41,856 bases of DNA. It comes from Methanobacteriota archaeon (lineage in GTDB: Archaea > Halobacteriota > Methanomicrobia > Methanomicrobiales > Methanomicrobiaceae). The translations under genes were made by a program, and so were the position numbers. The notes beneath the pieces are model-generated. The model was given only the letters and a program-made list of their open reading frames with translations, was not told where the DNA came from and searched no databases. The stretch spans positions 1 to 41,856 of the forward strand of contig JAEWWL010000028.1 of assembly GCA_023396365.1 (NCBI GenBank). Reading direction: 5' to 3'. Shown here piece after piece: positions 33,966 through 41,856 of this stretch (its first letter is position 1; each line of letters starts with the position of its first letter).

Positions 33966-35107
33966 ATGATTCTGTGCAGACACTAAAGGACAGGACTATT
34001 GTTCTTGCAGCGGCGGGAAGCATTGCCGCCGTTGAGGACATCAAACTTGCAAGAGCGCTTAGAAGAAAAGGCGCAATAGTCCGCGGCGTAATGAGCAGGG
34101 CGGCATGCGGGATAATTACACCTGATGCACTTTCGTATGCATGCGACTATCCCGTAATTACTGAAATTTCAGGAATGGTTGAGCATGTAAAATACTGCGG
34201 CATCGGCGGGAGTGCGGACGTTTTGTTGATTGCGCCTGCAACTGCGAATACAATATGCAAGATTGCCGCAGGTATTGATGACACTCCTGTTACAACTTTT
34301 GCAACAACCGCAATCGGAAGGGGAATGCCGGTTGTGATTGCGCCTGCAATGCATGAGAGCATGTTCTGCCATCCGGCGGTTCCGGATGCCATTGAAAAAT
34401 TAAAGAGGTGGGGGATTTCGTTTGTCTCTCCTGTAATCTCCGAGAACAAGGCAAAGTTTGCATCTGCAGATGATATCGTACTTGAGGTTGAAAGAGCGGC
34501 AGGCAGTAAGCCTTTACTTGGGAAAAAAGTTCTTGTCACCGGCGGTCCGTGCAGGGAGAGGCTTGATGATGTAAGAATTCTTACAACTCGCTCTACAGGA
34601 AGAATGGGAGTTTTGTGTGCACTTGAGGCATACAGGCTTGGGGCAGATACAACACTTATACACTCCGGCGAAGACACAGGGCTTATTAAGTGTATAAGAA
34701 CAGAGAGCGCTGCTGATATGAGACGGGCAGTTTTAAAGACTCTTGAGGGAGAAAAATTTGATTATTTCATAAGCGCTGCTGCAGTTTCAGATTATAAGCC
34801 CGAGGAGTTTGAGGGAAAAATTCCCAGCGGAAAGGATTTATGTGTAAAATTAATTCCTCTTCCAAAGATTCTTGACGAGGTTTTGGAAAAATTTTCCGTA
34901 AAGACTGCCGCTTTTAAGCTTGGTTATGATGCAGACGAAAAAGCCGGTGAAATGCTAAAGAAGGGCGTGCATCTTGTTGCCGCAAACAGCCCCGAGACAA
35001 TGGGAGCTTTGGGCGGCAGATATGTGCTTCATAAAAAAACCGGCAGGACAGAGGTCTGCGGTGATAAGGAAGAGGTTGCAAGGGAGATATGGAAAGAACT
35101 TCTTTAG
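33962..35107 (+). CDS. coaBC: Bifunctional CoaBC (phosphopantothenoylcysteine synthase/decarboxylase)
   Basis: The 381-residue protein carries out two steps of CoA synthesis: cysteine coupling to phosphopantothenate and decarboxylation to phosphopantetheine. The N-terminal flavin-dependent CoaC half has AAAGSIAAVEDIKLARAL and the active-site loop PAMHESMFCHP. The CoaB half begins near 192 with GKKVLVTGGPCRERLDDVR, STGRMG and AAAVSDYKP. The start at 33962 is preferred: it overlaps the taw2 stop as ATGA, while the longer frame from 33932 lies inside taw2. It overlaps the pantoate kinase gene by 19 bp, so the CoA genes are cotranscribed. Confidence 0.94.
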   Translation: MNDSVQTLKDRTIVLAAAGSIAAVEDIKLARALRRKGAIVRGVMSRAACGIITPDALSYACDYPVITEISGMVEHVKYCGIGGSADVLLIAPATANTICKIAAGIDDTPVTTFATTAIGRGMPVVIAPAMHESMFCHPAVPDAIEKLKRWGISFVSPVISENKAKFASADDIVLEVERAAGSKPLLGKKVLVTGGPCRERLDDVRILTTRSTGRMGVLCALEAYRLGADTTLIHSGEDTGLIKCIRTESAADMRRAVLKTLEGEKFDYFISAAAVSDYKPEEFEGKIPSGKDLCVKLIPLPKILDEVLEKFSVKTAAFKLGYDADEKAGEMLKKGVHLVAANSPETMGALGGRYVLHKKTGRTEVCGDKEEVAREIWKELL

Positions 35108-35949
35108 CATTCTGCCCCGGGCATATCTCAGCCTGGTTTAAACGTGTAAGCGGCAGCGACGGCCATATCGGAAGCGTCGGCGGCGGCATTGTGATAAGCG
35201 AGGGTGTTTTTTCTCAGGCCTCTTTGTCAGATGAGACCTCTGTTACAGTGTGCCGCGTTGACAGGACAGGAAATATAATCTCAACTGAGGAAGGCTCACC
35301 TCCGGTTGAGTATGCCTTATTTGAACTCGGGGTCTGTGCAAAGATTATCACAAAGACCATTCTTCCAATCGGCGCAGGATTCGGGCTTAGCGCAGCGTCT
35401 TTATTATCATCTGTAAAGGCTGTAAGCGAGCTTTGCGGACTTGAGCTAAAAGACGATGAAATTGGAAAAATTGCATACGATGCAGAGGTAAAATTTAAAT
35501 CCGGCCTTGGCGATGTGCCTGCCTGCATGGGCGGCGGATATGTGTGCAGAAAAACTCCGGGGATTAATGGTGAGATTGTCAGAAGATATGATATGGACAA
35601 GACAATCTCTGCAGTAAGCTTTGGATCACTTACAACAAGCGATATTTTATCAGACCAAAACAGAATGGATGAAGTCTCTTCTGCCTTTAAGGAGGCCTGC
35701 CCTGATAATCCTGATAATTTCTTTAAGGCGGCACGAGAATTTTCTGAAAATTCAGGCCTTATCTCTTCGCGTGTGCGTGAGGTTTTGGATGAGTGCGACA
35801 AAAGGGCGATTCCTGCTGCCATGACCATGCTTGGCGACGGCGTGTTTGCATACGGTGAAAAAGCGCCAGCCATACTTTCAAAATTCGGCGAGGTTTACAT
35901 GATGAAGATGTCTGATTCCGGATTTGGATTCAGGAACAGAAGAGAGTAA
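35089..35949 (+). CDS. Pantoate kinase (GHMP family)
   Basis: The 286-residue GHMP-type kinase starts FCPGHISAWF, has the ATP loop PIGAGFGLSAASLLSS near residue 102, and GLGDVPACMGGG. It matches the archaeal pantoate kinase that, with phosphopantoate-beta-alanine ligase, replaces the bacterial PanC-CoaA route to phosphopantothenate. The next gene but for a 119-bp gap is that ligase and the previous is coaBC, which settles the pathway. It overlaps coaBC by 19 bp. Confidence 0.9.
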   Translation: MERTSLAFCPGHISAWFKRVSGSDGHIGSVGGGIVISEGVFSQASLSDETSVTVCRVDRTGNIISTEEGSPPVEYALFELGVCAKIITKTILPIGAGFGLSAASLLSSVKAVSELCGLELKDDEIGKIAYDAEVKFKSGLGDVPACMGGGYVCRKTPGINGEIVRRYDMDKTISAVSFGSLTTSDILSDQNRMDEVSSAFKEACPDNPDNFFKAAREFSENSGLISSRVREVLDECDKRAIPAAMTMLGDGVFAYGEKAPAILSKFGEVYMMKMSDSGFGFRNRRE

Positions 35950-36054
35950 AAAAGACAGTAAGCGAAGAGATAAAAAAAAGACAGCAGCAGAAGAAGAGAG
36001 ATAAAGAACAGATTAAGAGATAAGAAAAATAAAAAAAGGAAAAAAGGCTTTTTG
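35950..36054 (+). other. A/G-rich spacer within the CoA gene run
   Basis: About 105 bases between pantoate kinase and the ligase are nearly all purines on the + strand, in blocks such as AAGACAGCAGCAGAAGAAGAG. No gene or hairpin is seen. It precedes the AAGGG ribosome site (about 36055-36059). Confidence 0.5.
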
Positions 36055-36068
36055 AAGGGTTGAAAAAA

Positions 36069-36800
36069 ATGATTCCAAAAGATCACCCGCGATACGAATC
36101 TCTTGTGAGAAGAGAAAAGATTGCAGAGGCGGCATGGGCGGGGATTGTCGCAATGGAGGGAGTAGGCTCTCACGGGAGAGGAGAGGCGTTTGACTATCTT
36201 TTAGGTGAGAGAACAACAAAGAGTGCATTTCTTGCCGAAAAGACAGCCGCAGCACTTTTTCTTACTGCAAAAAAGCCGGTCTTTTCTGTAAACGGAAACA
36301 CAGCCGCACTTGCAGCTGACAAAATAAAAGATCTTCAGGAGGCGACAGGCGCAGTCGTTGAGATAAATCTCTTTCACAGAACTGAGGAGAGAATAAAAAA
36401 GATTGCAAAACTTTTAGAGGATAACGGAGTCAGTGTCCTTAAAGGAGAGGCAGAACGTCTTTTGCCCCTTTCACATGACAGGGCGCTTTGCCTAAGGGAC
36501 GGGATATTCTCAGCTGATGTAGTCCTTGTTCCCTTAGAAGACGGCGACCGCTGCGAAGCTCTGGTAAAGATGGGAAAATGCGTAATCACAATTGATTTAA
36601 ATCCTCTTTCACGGACTGCAAAGACTGCATCGCTTACAATTGTGGATGAGCTTACAAGAGCTCTTCCAAATATCACAGATGCGGCAAAGACCCTGACTCC
36701 TGAAGAGGCCCAAAGGCTTTCCGGAGAGTATGACAATAAAATAATATTAAAATCGGCTTTAAAAGAGATACTGGAGAACCTTTCAGATGCTGTGGATTGA
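36069..36800 (+). CDS. 4-phosphopantoate-beta-alanine ligase
   Basis: The 243-residue archaeal enzyme (DUF137 family) joins phosphopantoate and beta-alanine to phosphopantothenate. Family marks are IPKDHPRYESLVRREK at the start, GVGSHGRGEAFDYLLGE, FSVNGNTAAL and EINLFHRTEERI. The ATG at 36069 is chosen because AAGGG lies 9 nt upstream; a TTG at 36060 would add three Lys/Met residues. It ends 14 bp inside the second RFC gene. Confidence 0.93.
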   Translation: MIPKDHPRYESLVRREKIAEAAWAGIVAMEGVGSHGRGEAFDYLLGERTTKSAFLAEKTAAALFLTAKKPVFSVNGNTAALAADKIKDLQEATGAVVEINLFHRTEERIKKIAKLLEDNGVSVLKGEAERLLPLSHDRALCLRDGIFSADVVLVPLEDGDRCEALVKMGKCVITIDLNPLSRTAKTASLTIVDELTRALPNITDAAKTLTPEEAQRLSGEYDNKIILKSALKEILENLSDAVD

Positions 36801-37785
36801 AAAGCACAGGCCGCAAAATTTTGAGGAGATTTACGGGCAGGAGAGTATAATCAGCCATATCCGCGGATTTGCAGCCGGCGGTAATATGCCGCATATGCTT
36901 TTTTTCGGCCCGCACGGAACGGGCAAAAGCGCTGCAATGGAGTGCCTTTCAAAAGAGCTTTACCGCGAGGACTCAGGGATTAATCTGAGCATCATTCCGG
37001 CAGGGACACTTTTCCGGCAGGGAAAGTCGTGGCTTGAGGAAGAGGAGAAGTTTTCACATCTCTATAAAAAAGATGAAAGCCTGATCTCAAATTTCAAGCA
37101 TATTGTAAAATGGTATGCTTCGATGAAGCCCTTCAATGCCGAATTTAAGATTCTTGTCTTTGAGGATGCAGGCGAGCTTTCATATGATGCCCAGGCGGCG
37201 CTTAGAAGAATCATGGAAAGGTACAGCAGTACATGCCGGTTTATTTTAATTTCAAGGCAGCAGACTGCAATCATGCCTGCAATTGCATCAAGATGCCTGC
37301 CGCTTTTCTTTGCGCCCCTGAATACTTCTTTTATAATTTCTCTTCTTCGTGATATTTTAAGAAAAGAGGGACTGGCAGATGATGCAGTTTCTGAAGAGGA
37401 TCTGGAAATCATTGCCGAAATATCAAAAGGCGACTGCCGAAAGGCAGTTACATATCTTCAGGTAACAGTTGAGAGCAAAAAAAGGGCTGATCCGTTTGAA
37501 CTTTCAGGCTCGGAGACATCTGATATAACATCAGCGCTTTTTTCATCTCTCAAACGAAATGATCTAAAAAAGTCCTGCGAGATTGCAGAGATGCTCATGA
37601 TTGAATACGGCCTTTCCGGAAAGGAAGTAATAAGCGAACTGGCAAAGGCTGCAAAGCGCGAATACAATGATGAGCGGATTGCAATAGCTCTTGCGGACTC
37701 TGATCATCTGCTGTGCAGCGCCGGGAATGAATTTATCCAGGTGAATGCACTGCTTGCAAGGATAATTGCGGAGGTATTTAACTGA
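36787..37785 (+). CDS. Second, divergent RFC small subunit (RfcS2-like)
   Basis: The 332-residue AAA+ clamp-loader paralogue starts MLWIEKHRPQNFEEIYGQ like RFC small subunits, keeps Walker A GPHGTGKS and the SRC motif (IASRCLPLFF). Its Walker B is altered: LVFEDAGEL where rfcS has LFLDEADAL, so the DE pair is reversed and the last Asp is Gly. There is also an insertion of about 20 residues before it (LEEEEKFSHLYKKDES). Methanosarcina acetivorans uses a three-subunit RFC with two small subunits, so this is likely the second one, perhaps weak in hydrolysis. It sits far from rfcS, between CoA and methyltransferase genes. Confidence 0.85.
   Translation: MLWIEKHRPQNFEEIYGQESIISHIRGFAAGGNMPHMLFFGPHGTGKSAAMECLSKELYREDSGINLSIIPAGTLFRQGKSWLEEEEKFSHLYKKDESLISNFKHIVKWYASMKPFNAEFKILVFEDAGELSYDAQAALRRIMERYSSTCRFILISRQQTAIMPAIASRCLPLFFAPLNTSFIISLLRDILRKEGLADDAVSEEDLEIIAEISKGDCRKAVTYLQVTVESKKRADPFELSGSETSDITSALFSSLKRNDLKKSCEIAEMLMIEYGLSGKEVISELAKAAKREYNDERIAIALADSDHLLCSAGNEFIQVNALLARIIAEVFN
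37770..37775 (+). promoter_or_regulatory. Ribosome binding site that decides a CTG start
   Basis: GGAGGT lies within the last codons of the RFC paralogue, 6 nt before CTG at 37782. It is far (36 nt) from the GTG at 37812. It is one of the strongest Shine-Dalgarno matches in the window. Confidence 0.6.
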
Positions 37786-38495
37786 CAAAAGTTGCGGCCC
37801 ATTACGATCAGGTGGCTGATATTTATGACAGCCATTATGATGAGAGGCAGGGCAGGATATATTACGGGCATATCTGCACCAGTGTTTCAAAAAATCTTCC
37901 TAAAGGAGAAAAACTTTTAGACATCGGGTGCGGGACAGGCCTTTTTATGCAGAGATATTTAAAAACCGGCGGAGAGGTTTTAGGACTTGACATCAGCCGC
38001 GGCATGCTAAAAAAGGCAAGATGCAGAAATGACTCCGAGGTTGCTGTCGGAACTGCCGAGGTTTTACCCTTTAAGGACAATACATTTGACTGCATCTCAA
38101 GCATCTTGGCATTTTCATATCTTCAGAATCCTGACTTTATGCTTGATGAGGCTTTTCGCGTGCTAAAGCCGGGCGGCGCAATTTCAATCTGCACACTTGG
38201 AAGAAATGTGTTTACTGCAATTGTTCCGGCGGCGTATAAGATTGGTGAGAAGCTTAAGATAAACAGAGTCGGTGTCGGAAGCTTTGGCGAGCATTATTAT
38301 AGGGAGGAGGAGCTTGAAGGGCTCTTTTTCGATTCCGGTTTTGAGGGCGTAAGTGTTGAGAGGCGCTGTTTTGCCCATGTTGATCTAAAGCCGCCGCTTT
38401 ATTCACTTACCAAAAAAATAGAGCCTCTTGTTGAGGACAAGTTCCCTTACCTTGCCTTTAACATCTGTGCATCAGGCAAAAAGCCGGAAGAATAA
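37782..38495 (+). CDS. SAM-dependent methyltransferase, apparently CTG-initiated
   Basis: The class I methyltransferase fold is clear: motif I LLDIGCGTGLFMQ, LGLDISRGML, post-I AEVLPFKDNTFD and VLKPGGAISI. UbiE/Mtf11-like; the substrate is unknown. No ATG precedes the family N-terminus. The frame extends upstream of GTG 37812 to CTG 37782, which adds TKVAAHYDQV before ADIYDSHYD, a segment usual in this family. GGAGGT sits 6 nt before that CTG, and CTGA overlaps the previous stop. I therefore take CTG (237 residues) as start; GTG 37812 (228 residues) is the alternative. It ends the long run and is convergent with the PurM-like gene. Confidence 0.8.
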   Translation: MTKVAAHYDQVADIYDSHYDERQGRIYYGHICTSVSKNLPKGEKLLDIGCGTGLFMQRYLKTGGEVLGLDISRGMLKKARCRNDSEVAVGTAEVLPFKDNTFDCISSILAFSYLQNPDFMLDEAFRVLKPGGAISICTLGRNVFTAIVPAAYKIGEKLKINRVGVGSFGEHYYREEELEGLFFDSGFEGVSVERRCFAHVDLKPPLYSLTKKIEPLVEDKFPYLAFNICASGKKPEE

Positions 38496-38595
38496 TTTAC
38501 TGCCCGGCAATTTTTTATAATTTTTTCAAGGGATTTTTTAGAAAATTTTTAGATTTTATTTTAGAATTGCTTAAAAGAATTTTTTTAGAATTTTT
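38496..38595. terminator. T-rich convergent gap
   Basis: The gap between the methyltransferase and the minus-strand PurM-like gene has many T-runs of 5-7, partly repeating TTTTTTAGAA. It probably ends the long operon. Confidence 0.5.
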
Positions 38596-39921
38596 TCAGT
38601 TGCGCTTTTTAAGATATTTCAAAACACGCATCTTCTTTTCAACAGCCGCATCAGCAGCCCCTGATACTTTCTTTTTCATCTCCTCAAAGTCTCGTTTTTC
38701 GCAGTCGGCGACTTTTTTAACAGGTGTATATGCAGACTCACGAAAAGCCGGAACAAAGTCTGTCAACTTTCCGCCTGCAAGAAGCTTTGAGTCAGACGGC
38801 CCTTCTACTGCGTAGCCGACCTTTTTTATTGCAACTCCTGCTGATGATACAACATCCATTATTTTTTGTGCAGCATCCGGTGGTGCGACAATTAAGAGTG
38901 CATCGAGTGAAACGCCTAAGTAGTCTATCTCAAGCGCATCGAGCATTTTTAAAACCTCAGGCTCAACAAGGCTTCTTAAATTCTCCTCTTCGATTACGAT
39001 GCGGCAGCCTGCCGTCTCTGCCATCTCATAGACATCGCCGCGAAGACCGCCGTTTGTAACATCTGTCATTGAGTGAATCTGTGAGAGGACATCACTTGAC
39101 AAAAGCGCCTCACACGCTTTTAAAAACGAAAGGTTGATTGTCTTTTCAACAACTTCGGGAAAGCCGGAGTAGATAGCAGCCGTTGCAATAGTTCCGCCGC
39201 CTGCACCTTCGGTCATTAATAAAACATCCCCGGGCGTTGTCGCTGACCTTTTTGTGACATGCGATGCAACGCCCACACAGCCGACACAGCCTGTCATGCG
39301 TTCCCCGATGACCATGTCGCCGCCGATTCTTAGTGTTGAGCCTGAGACTAAGGGCACGTTTAGCATATCGCCAACAACCGAGATTCCGGCTGTATAGTCA
39401 AAGAGCTTTGCAACATCGCCGTCGTCTGCGACGTGGATGTCAGAGATTAGTGCAACAGGCTTTGCGCCCATTACGTATGCGTCGCGAAGAGTTGCCCTTG
39501 TTACGTGAAATCCTGCCAGGAATGGAAATTCAGAAAGCCTTGAATGCATTCCGTCAACGGTTGTTATAATATACTGGCCGCCTGCTTCGACAACACCTGC
39601 GTCATCCATCTCTTCGATGCCGACGCTTGCACCGGTCTTTCCGATAATTTTCGGGAACTGGCGGTGAGCAAAAAAGTCGCCTTTTCCCCTTGAGCCGACA
39701 CCGAATTCCCCCATCCTGACGCCGGCTTTTTTGTATTCAAAATAATCGCCGGTGTGCCCGGAAGAATTTTTGACCTCGGTTAATACGGCTTTTGAAAACG
39801 AAAGTGCATATTCCCTGCTGCATCCTTTTATTCTGACGATATTTTCACAAAGCCTGTTTATTAAATCTGTTTCATCCGCACCCTCTGAAATGCCGCGGCG
39901 TGCGAACTCCTCAACGTCCAT
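38596..39921 (-). CDS. PurM/AIR synthase-related protein (HypE-like, archaeal)
   Basis: The 441-residue protein has an N-terminal helical segment of about 80 residues, then the two PurM-like halves: GDFFAHRQFPKIIG, DDAGVVEAGGQYIITTVDGM, LISDIHVADDGDV, SGSTLRIGGDMVIGERMTG and DVTNGGLRGDVYEMAE. The superfamily (PurM, SelD, ThiL, HypE) makes acyl-phosphate-type intermediates with ATP. This longer archaeal form is usually annotated AIR synthase-related or hydrogenase-maturation-like, without proven substrate. It is a single gene; no hyp or pur genes are near. Confidence 0.8.
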   Translation of the reverse strand: MDVEEFARRGISEGADETDLINRLCENIVRIKGCSREYALSFSKAVLTEVKNSSGHTGDYFEYKKAGVRMGEFGVGSRGKGDFFAHRQFPKIIGKTGASVGIEEMDDAGVVEAGGQYIITTVDGMHSRLSEFPFLAGFHVTRATLRDAYVMGAKPVALISDIHVADDGDVAKLFDYTAGISVVGDMLNVPLVSGSTLRIGGDMVIGERMTGCVGCVGVASHVTKRSATTPGDVLLMTEGAGGGTIATAAIYSGFPEVVEKTINLSFLKACEALLSSDVLSQIHSMTDVTNGGLRGDVYEMAETAGCRIVIEEENLRSLVEPEVLKMLDALEIDYLGVSLDALLIVAPPDAAQKIMDVVSSAGVAIKKVGYAVEGPSDSKLLAGGKLTDFVPAFRESAYTPVKKVADCEKRDFEEMKKKVSGAADAAVEKKMRVLKYLKKRN

Positions 39922-40090
39922 ACATATTGTTGCCCGCCATAGACAAAAAATGATGCTGAATTAAATTTTGACTTTGGCTTAAATTAGTTTAAATCAGCTA
40001 AAATTTTATCAGTTTACAAAAGAGCATGATGAAAGTCAAAAGATGGCGGCTGAAATAATTTGAACATTTACTATTGCGTATAAGTTATGC

Positions 40091-40888
40091 ATGACTTTTG
40101 TGCAGATGCCCTGTGCATGCACCATTGCAGGTTCTGACTGTGGCGGAGGTGCGGGCATTCAGGCGGACTTAAAGACTTTTTCTGCATTTGATGTCTGGGG
40201 ATGCTCTGTTATTGCTGCACTTACCGCACAAAACCCTGAGGGTGTTTTGGGCATTGTAAATACTGAGAGTGAATTCGTTGCCCTTCAGATGCAGGCTGTC
40301 CTTGAAGGATTTGATATTTGTGCATTTAAAACCGGAATGCTTCCAACACCAGATATAATAAAAACAGTCGGGCGCATGCTCCCAAAAGAAATTCCTCTTG
40401 TAGTCGATCCTGTAATGGTTTCAACGAGCGGAAATAAGCTCTGCTGTGATGAGGCGCTTTTTGCCCTGGAAAAATTTCTTCTAAGCCGCTGCACGCTTAT
40501 AACGCCAAACATTCCCGAGGCGTGCGCACTGTCAGGGCTGGATGAGATTTCGTCAGAGGAGGATATTATCTCTGCGGCAGAGATTATTCAAAATTTTGGG
40601 GCGCAGAATGTTTTAATCAAGGGCGGGCATATGAAGGGGCGCTTGTCTGTTGACTACCTCTTCGGGCCTTTTGGGATGTCTAAGCTCACCGGAGAGCGGT
40701 TTTCGTATGAGATTCACGGGTCGGGATGCTCGCTTTCAGCAGCTATAGCCGCAGGTTTATGCAGGGGAATGAGTGTTGAGAAGTCATGCTGTGAAGCAAA
40801 AAAATTTATTGAATCCTCAATAAGGCATGCTTTTATTTCCAAAACGGGGCATTACAGCGTCAATCCTGTTCATTTTTTGAGGATTTAA
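40091..40888 (+). CDS. thiD: Hydroxymethylpyrimidine (phosphate) kinase
   Basis: The 265-residue ribokinase-fold enzyme phosphorylates HMP and HMP-P for thiamine synthesis. Marks: TIAGSDCGGGAGIQADLKTF near residue 11, KTGMLPTPDII, VVDPVMVSTSG, LITPNIPEA and the catalytic EIHGSGCSLSAAIAAGL. It lacks the ThiN domain that often follows ThiD in archaea. ATG 40091 is used; ATG 40106 is possible, and neither has a ribosome site. The only nearby regulator is the Lrp-type gene 53 bp downstream. Confidence 0.93.
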   Translation: MTFVQMPCACTIAGSDCGGGAGIQADLKTFSAFDVWGCSVIAALTAQNPEGVLGIVNTESEFVALQMQAVLEGFDICAFKTGMLPTPDIIKTVGRMLPKEIPLVVDPVMVSTSGNKLCCDEALFALEKFLLSRCTLITPNIPEACALSGLDEISSEEDIISAAEIIQNFGAQNVLIKGGHMKGRLSVDYLFGPFGMSKLTGERFSYEIHGSGCSLSAAIAAGLCRGMSVEKSCCEAKKFIESSIRHAFISKTGHYSVNPVHFLRI

Positions 40889-40902
40889 TAAAATAATAAT
40901 CC

Positions 40903-40909
40903 TTATATC
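40903..40909 (+). promoter_or_regulatory. TATA box of the Lrp/AsnC gene
   Basis: TTATATC lies about 33-39 nt before the ATG at 40942, which would give a leader of about 10 nt or less. This agrees with the absence of a ribosome site. Confidence 0.45.
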
Positions 40910-40941
40910 CCCAAAAGATAGATTTTAAAAAACTGGTATAG

Positions 40942-41409
40942 ATGTTGGATAGAGTAGATAATTCAATTTTAAGTGAACTTGCCAAAGACGGAAGAACCTC
41001 TATGGCTGATCTTGGAAAGAAGCTTAGCATAGCCCCTTCCACCGTCTTTAAGCGGATAGAAAAGTTAAGATCAAGCGGTATCATCCAGCGCTTTACAATT
41101 GTTGTCAATCCTGAATTTTTTAAGAATTCAATCATTGTTTTTTTAACAATCTCAGTTGATCCTTTGCAGAAGACTGACATTGAGCAGTTTTTACTGAGGA
41201 TGGATCATGTGCTGGAGGTCTATGAGACACTTGAGCCGAGTGATTTTCTGGCAAAAGTGCGTGTGCATGAGATCGCCGAGCTTAAGTCTGATATTTTAAT
41301 TCCGCTGAGCGAGCTTTCAGGTGTGCGTGAGATTAAACCGATTTTGACAGTTAAGAAGGTAAAAGAGCAGTTTTGGAATATGGAGGAGTACGATTTGCAT
41401 GGACATTGA
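40942..41409 (+). CDS. Lrp/AsnC-family transcription regulator
   Basis: The 155-residue product has the N-terminal HTH (LDRVDNSILSELAKDGRTSM, then ADLGKKLSIAPSTVFKRIEKLRSSGII) and a C-terminal RAM ligand domain (about 65-145). Such proteins sense amino acids or related small molecules and often control their own operon. It overlaps the next gene by 11 bp, so the small membrane protein is cotranscribed and may be a target. Confidence 0.92.
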   Translation: MLDRVDNSILSELAKDGRTSMADLGKKLSIAPSTVFKRIEKLRSSGIIQRFTIVVNPEFFKNSIIVFLTISVDPLQKTDIEQFLLRMDHVLEVYETLEPSDFLAKVRVHEIAELKSDILIPLSELSGVREIKPILTVKKVKEQFWNMEEYDLHGH

Positions 41410-41677
41410 AATTATGCAGCAGATACTTGCAATAATTACGCTGGGCCTTGGTGCGGCGCTTATTGTGTATCTCTATGATGCCTATAAGGTTGTGAAGCAG
41501 AGAAGCATTCTTCTGCTTATCTATGGTCTTTTTGTGCTGGTAATCGGAATAGTGCTTCCGGATATTGCTTCGCTTCTGACAGATAATCTGTTCTGGATTT
41601 TCTGGTCGTCTTTGTTTGCAAGACTTCTTGAAATTATTGGAATGTGCTCAATCATCTATTCAGTTGTAAGAGGGTGA
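41399..41677 (+). CDS. Small membrane protein, three membrane segments
   Basis: The 92-residue product has hydrophobic segments at about 8-26 (ILAIITLGLGAALIVYLY), 36-56 (SILLLIYGLFVLVIGIVLP) and 65-90. I do not recognise the family. GGAGGAG lies 10 nt before the ATG, inside the Lrp gene. It resembles the small membrane partners seen next to archaeal HTH regulators, but that is inference. Confidence 0.8.
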   Translation: MDIEIMQQILAIITLGLGAALIVYLYDAYKVVKQRSILLLIYGLFVLVIGIVLPDIASLLTDNLFWIFWSSLFARLLEIIGMCSIIYSVVRG

Positions 41678-41685
41678 TTTTTTAA

Positions 41686-41856
41686 ATGTCTGAGATCCGA
41701 TCTTTTGCGCGGGACTGGCAGCTTTTAAAGCTCTCGCGGGACTGGAAGCCGGCGGACAGATCTTCTGAGATCCTGGGAAGGCTTATTCAGGACAATGATC
41801 CTGTTGTCATAGAAAAGATCGAGAAGATAGTCAAGGATATTGGAAAGAAGGATGCA
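41686..41856 (+). CDS. Unknown protein, 5' part only
   Basis: The frame opens at ATG 41686 and is still open at the window edge (57 codons). GGTGA lies 8 nt upstream, overlapping the previous stop region. The start SEIRSFARDWQLLKLSRDW is charged, with a repeated RDW element, and continues as a helical segment ending KIVKDIGKKDA. No family is recognised. It is probably in the same operon as the Lrp regulator. Confidence 0.6.
   Translation, partial: MSEIRSFARDWQLLKLSRDWKPADRSSEILGRLIQDNDPVVIEKIEKIVKDIGKKDA

Noticed and set aside
37812..38495. GTG 37812 as start of the methyltransferase
   Set aside because: It would lose the HYDQVADIYD-type family N-terminus and has no ribosome site within range; kept only as the alternative.

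Overview
The window looks like chromosomal DNA of a methanogenic euryarchaeon, most likely in Methanomicrobiales (Methanoplanus/Methanomicrobium-like). This rests on archaeal TBP, MCM, RFC, Nmd3 and Lhr proteins; the archaeal methanopterin enzyme MptD; the archaeal CoA route (pantoate kinase plus phosphopantoate ligase); archaeal CCA-adding enzyme; AT-rich spacers with oligo-T ends; and TATA-type promoters. The genus is inference. I see no transposase, integrase, CRISPR array or phage gene.

Left part (1-8093): a very large HEAT-repeat protein on the minus strand that runs off the window, a membrane-anchored protein of unknown function, and a glutaredoxin-like nrdH plus class III ribonucleotide reductase nrdD. 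This NrdD lacks the usual C-terminal zinc/glycyl-radical domain.

Middle part (8094-22097): an RNA-end pair (thpR-cca), an AbrB-PhoU regulator, glnA with a possible nitrogen operator, an unknown protein and tRNA-Leu(CAG). Next comes the most unusual block. Two closely similar AMP-forming acyl-CoA synthetases each carry a different N-terminal DNA-binding domain: ribbon-helix-helix in one, excisionase-type helix-turn-helix in the other. Between them lie a soluble PAS histidine kinase and its response regulator. The roughly 550-bp spacer between the first synthetase and the kinase holds five ATCWGA boxes at exactly 14-bp spacing, four 8-bp tandem repeats and several palindromes. I propose a sensor-enzyme regulatory locus. 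The TATA-binding protein gene follows.

Right part (22242-41856): a replication/repair island has an rpap-rpe-lhr operon (RPA-associated OB-fold protein, phosphoesterase, Lhr-type helicase) divergent from rfcS-mcm. Then come mptD, a TatD-like hydrolase and a long, tightly packed run: DUF424, nmd3, taw2, coaBC, pantoate kinase, phosphopantoate-beta-alanine ligase, a divergent RFC small subunit and a methyltransferase that seems to start at CTG. A PurM-like protein faces this run. The window ends with thiD, an Lrp/AsnC regulator, a small membrane protein and the start of one more gene.

Function calls come from motif recognition by eye, with no database search. Starts were moved from the longest frame where a Shine-Dalgarno match or family N-terminus favoured an internal codon.
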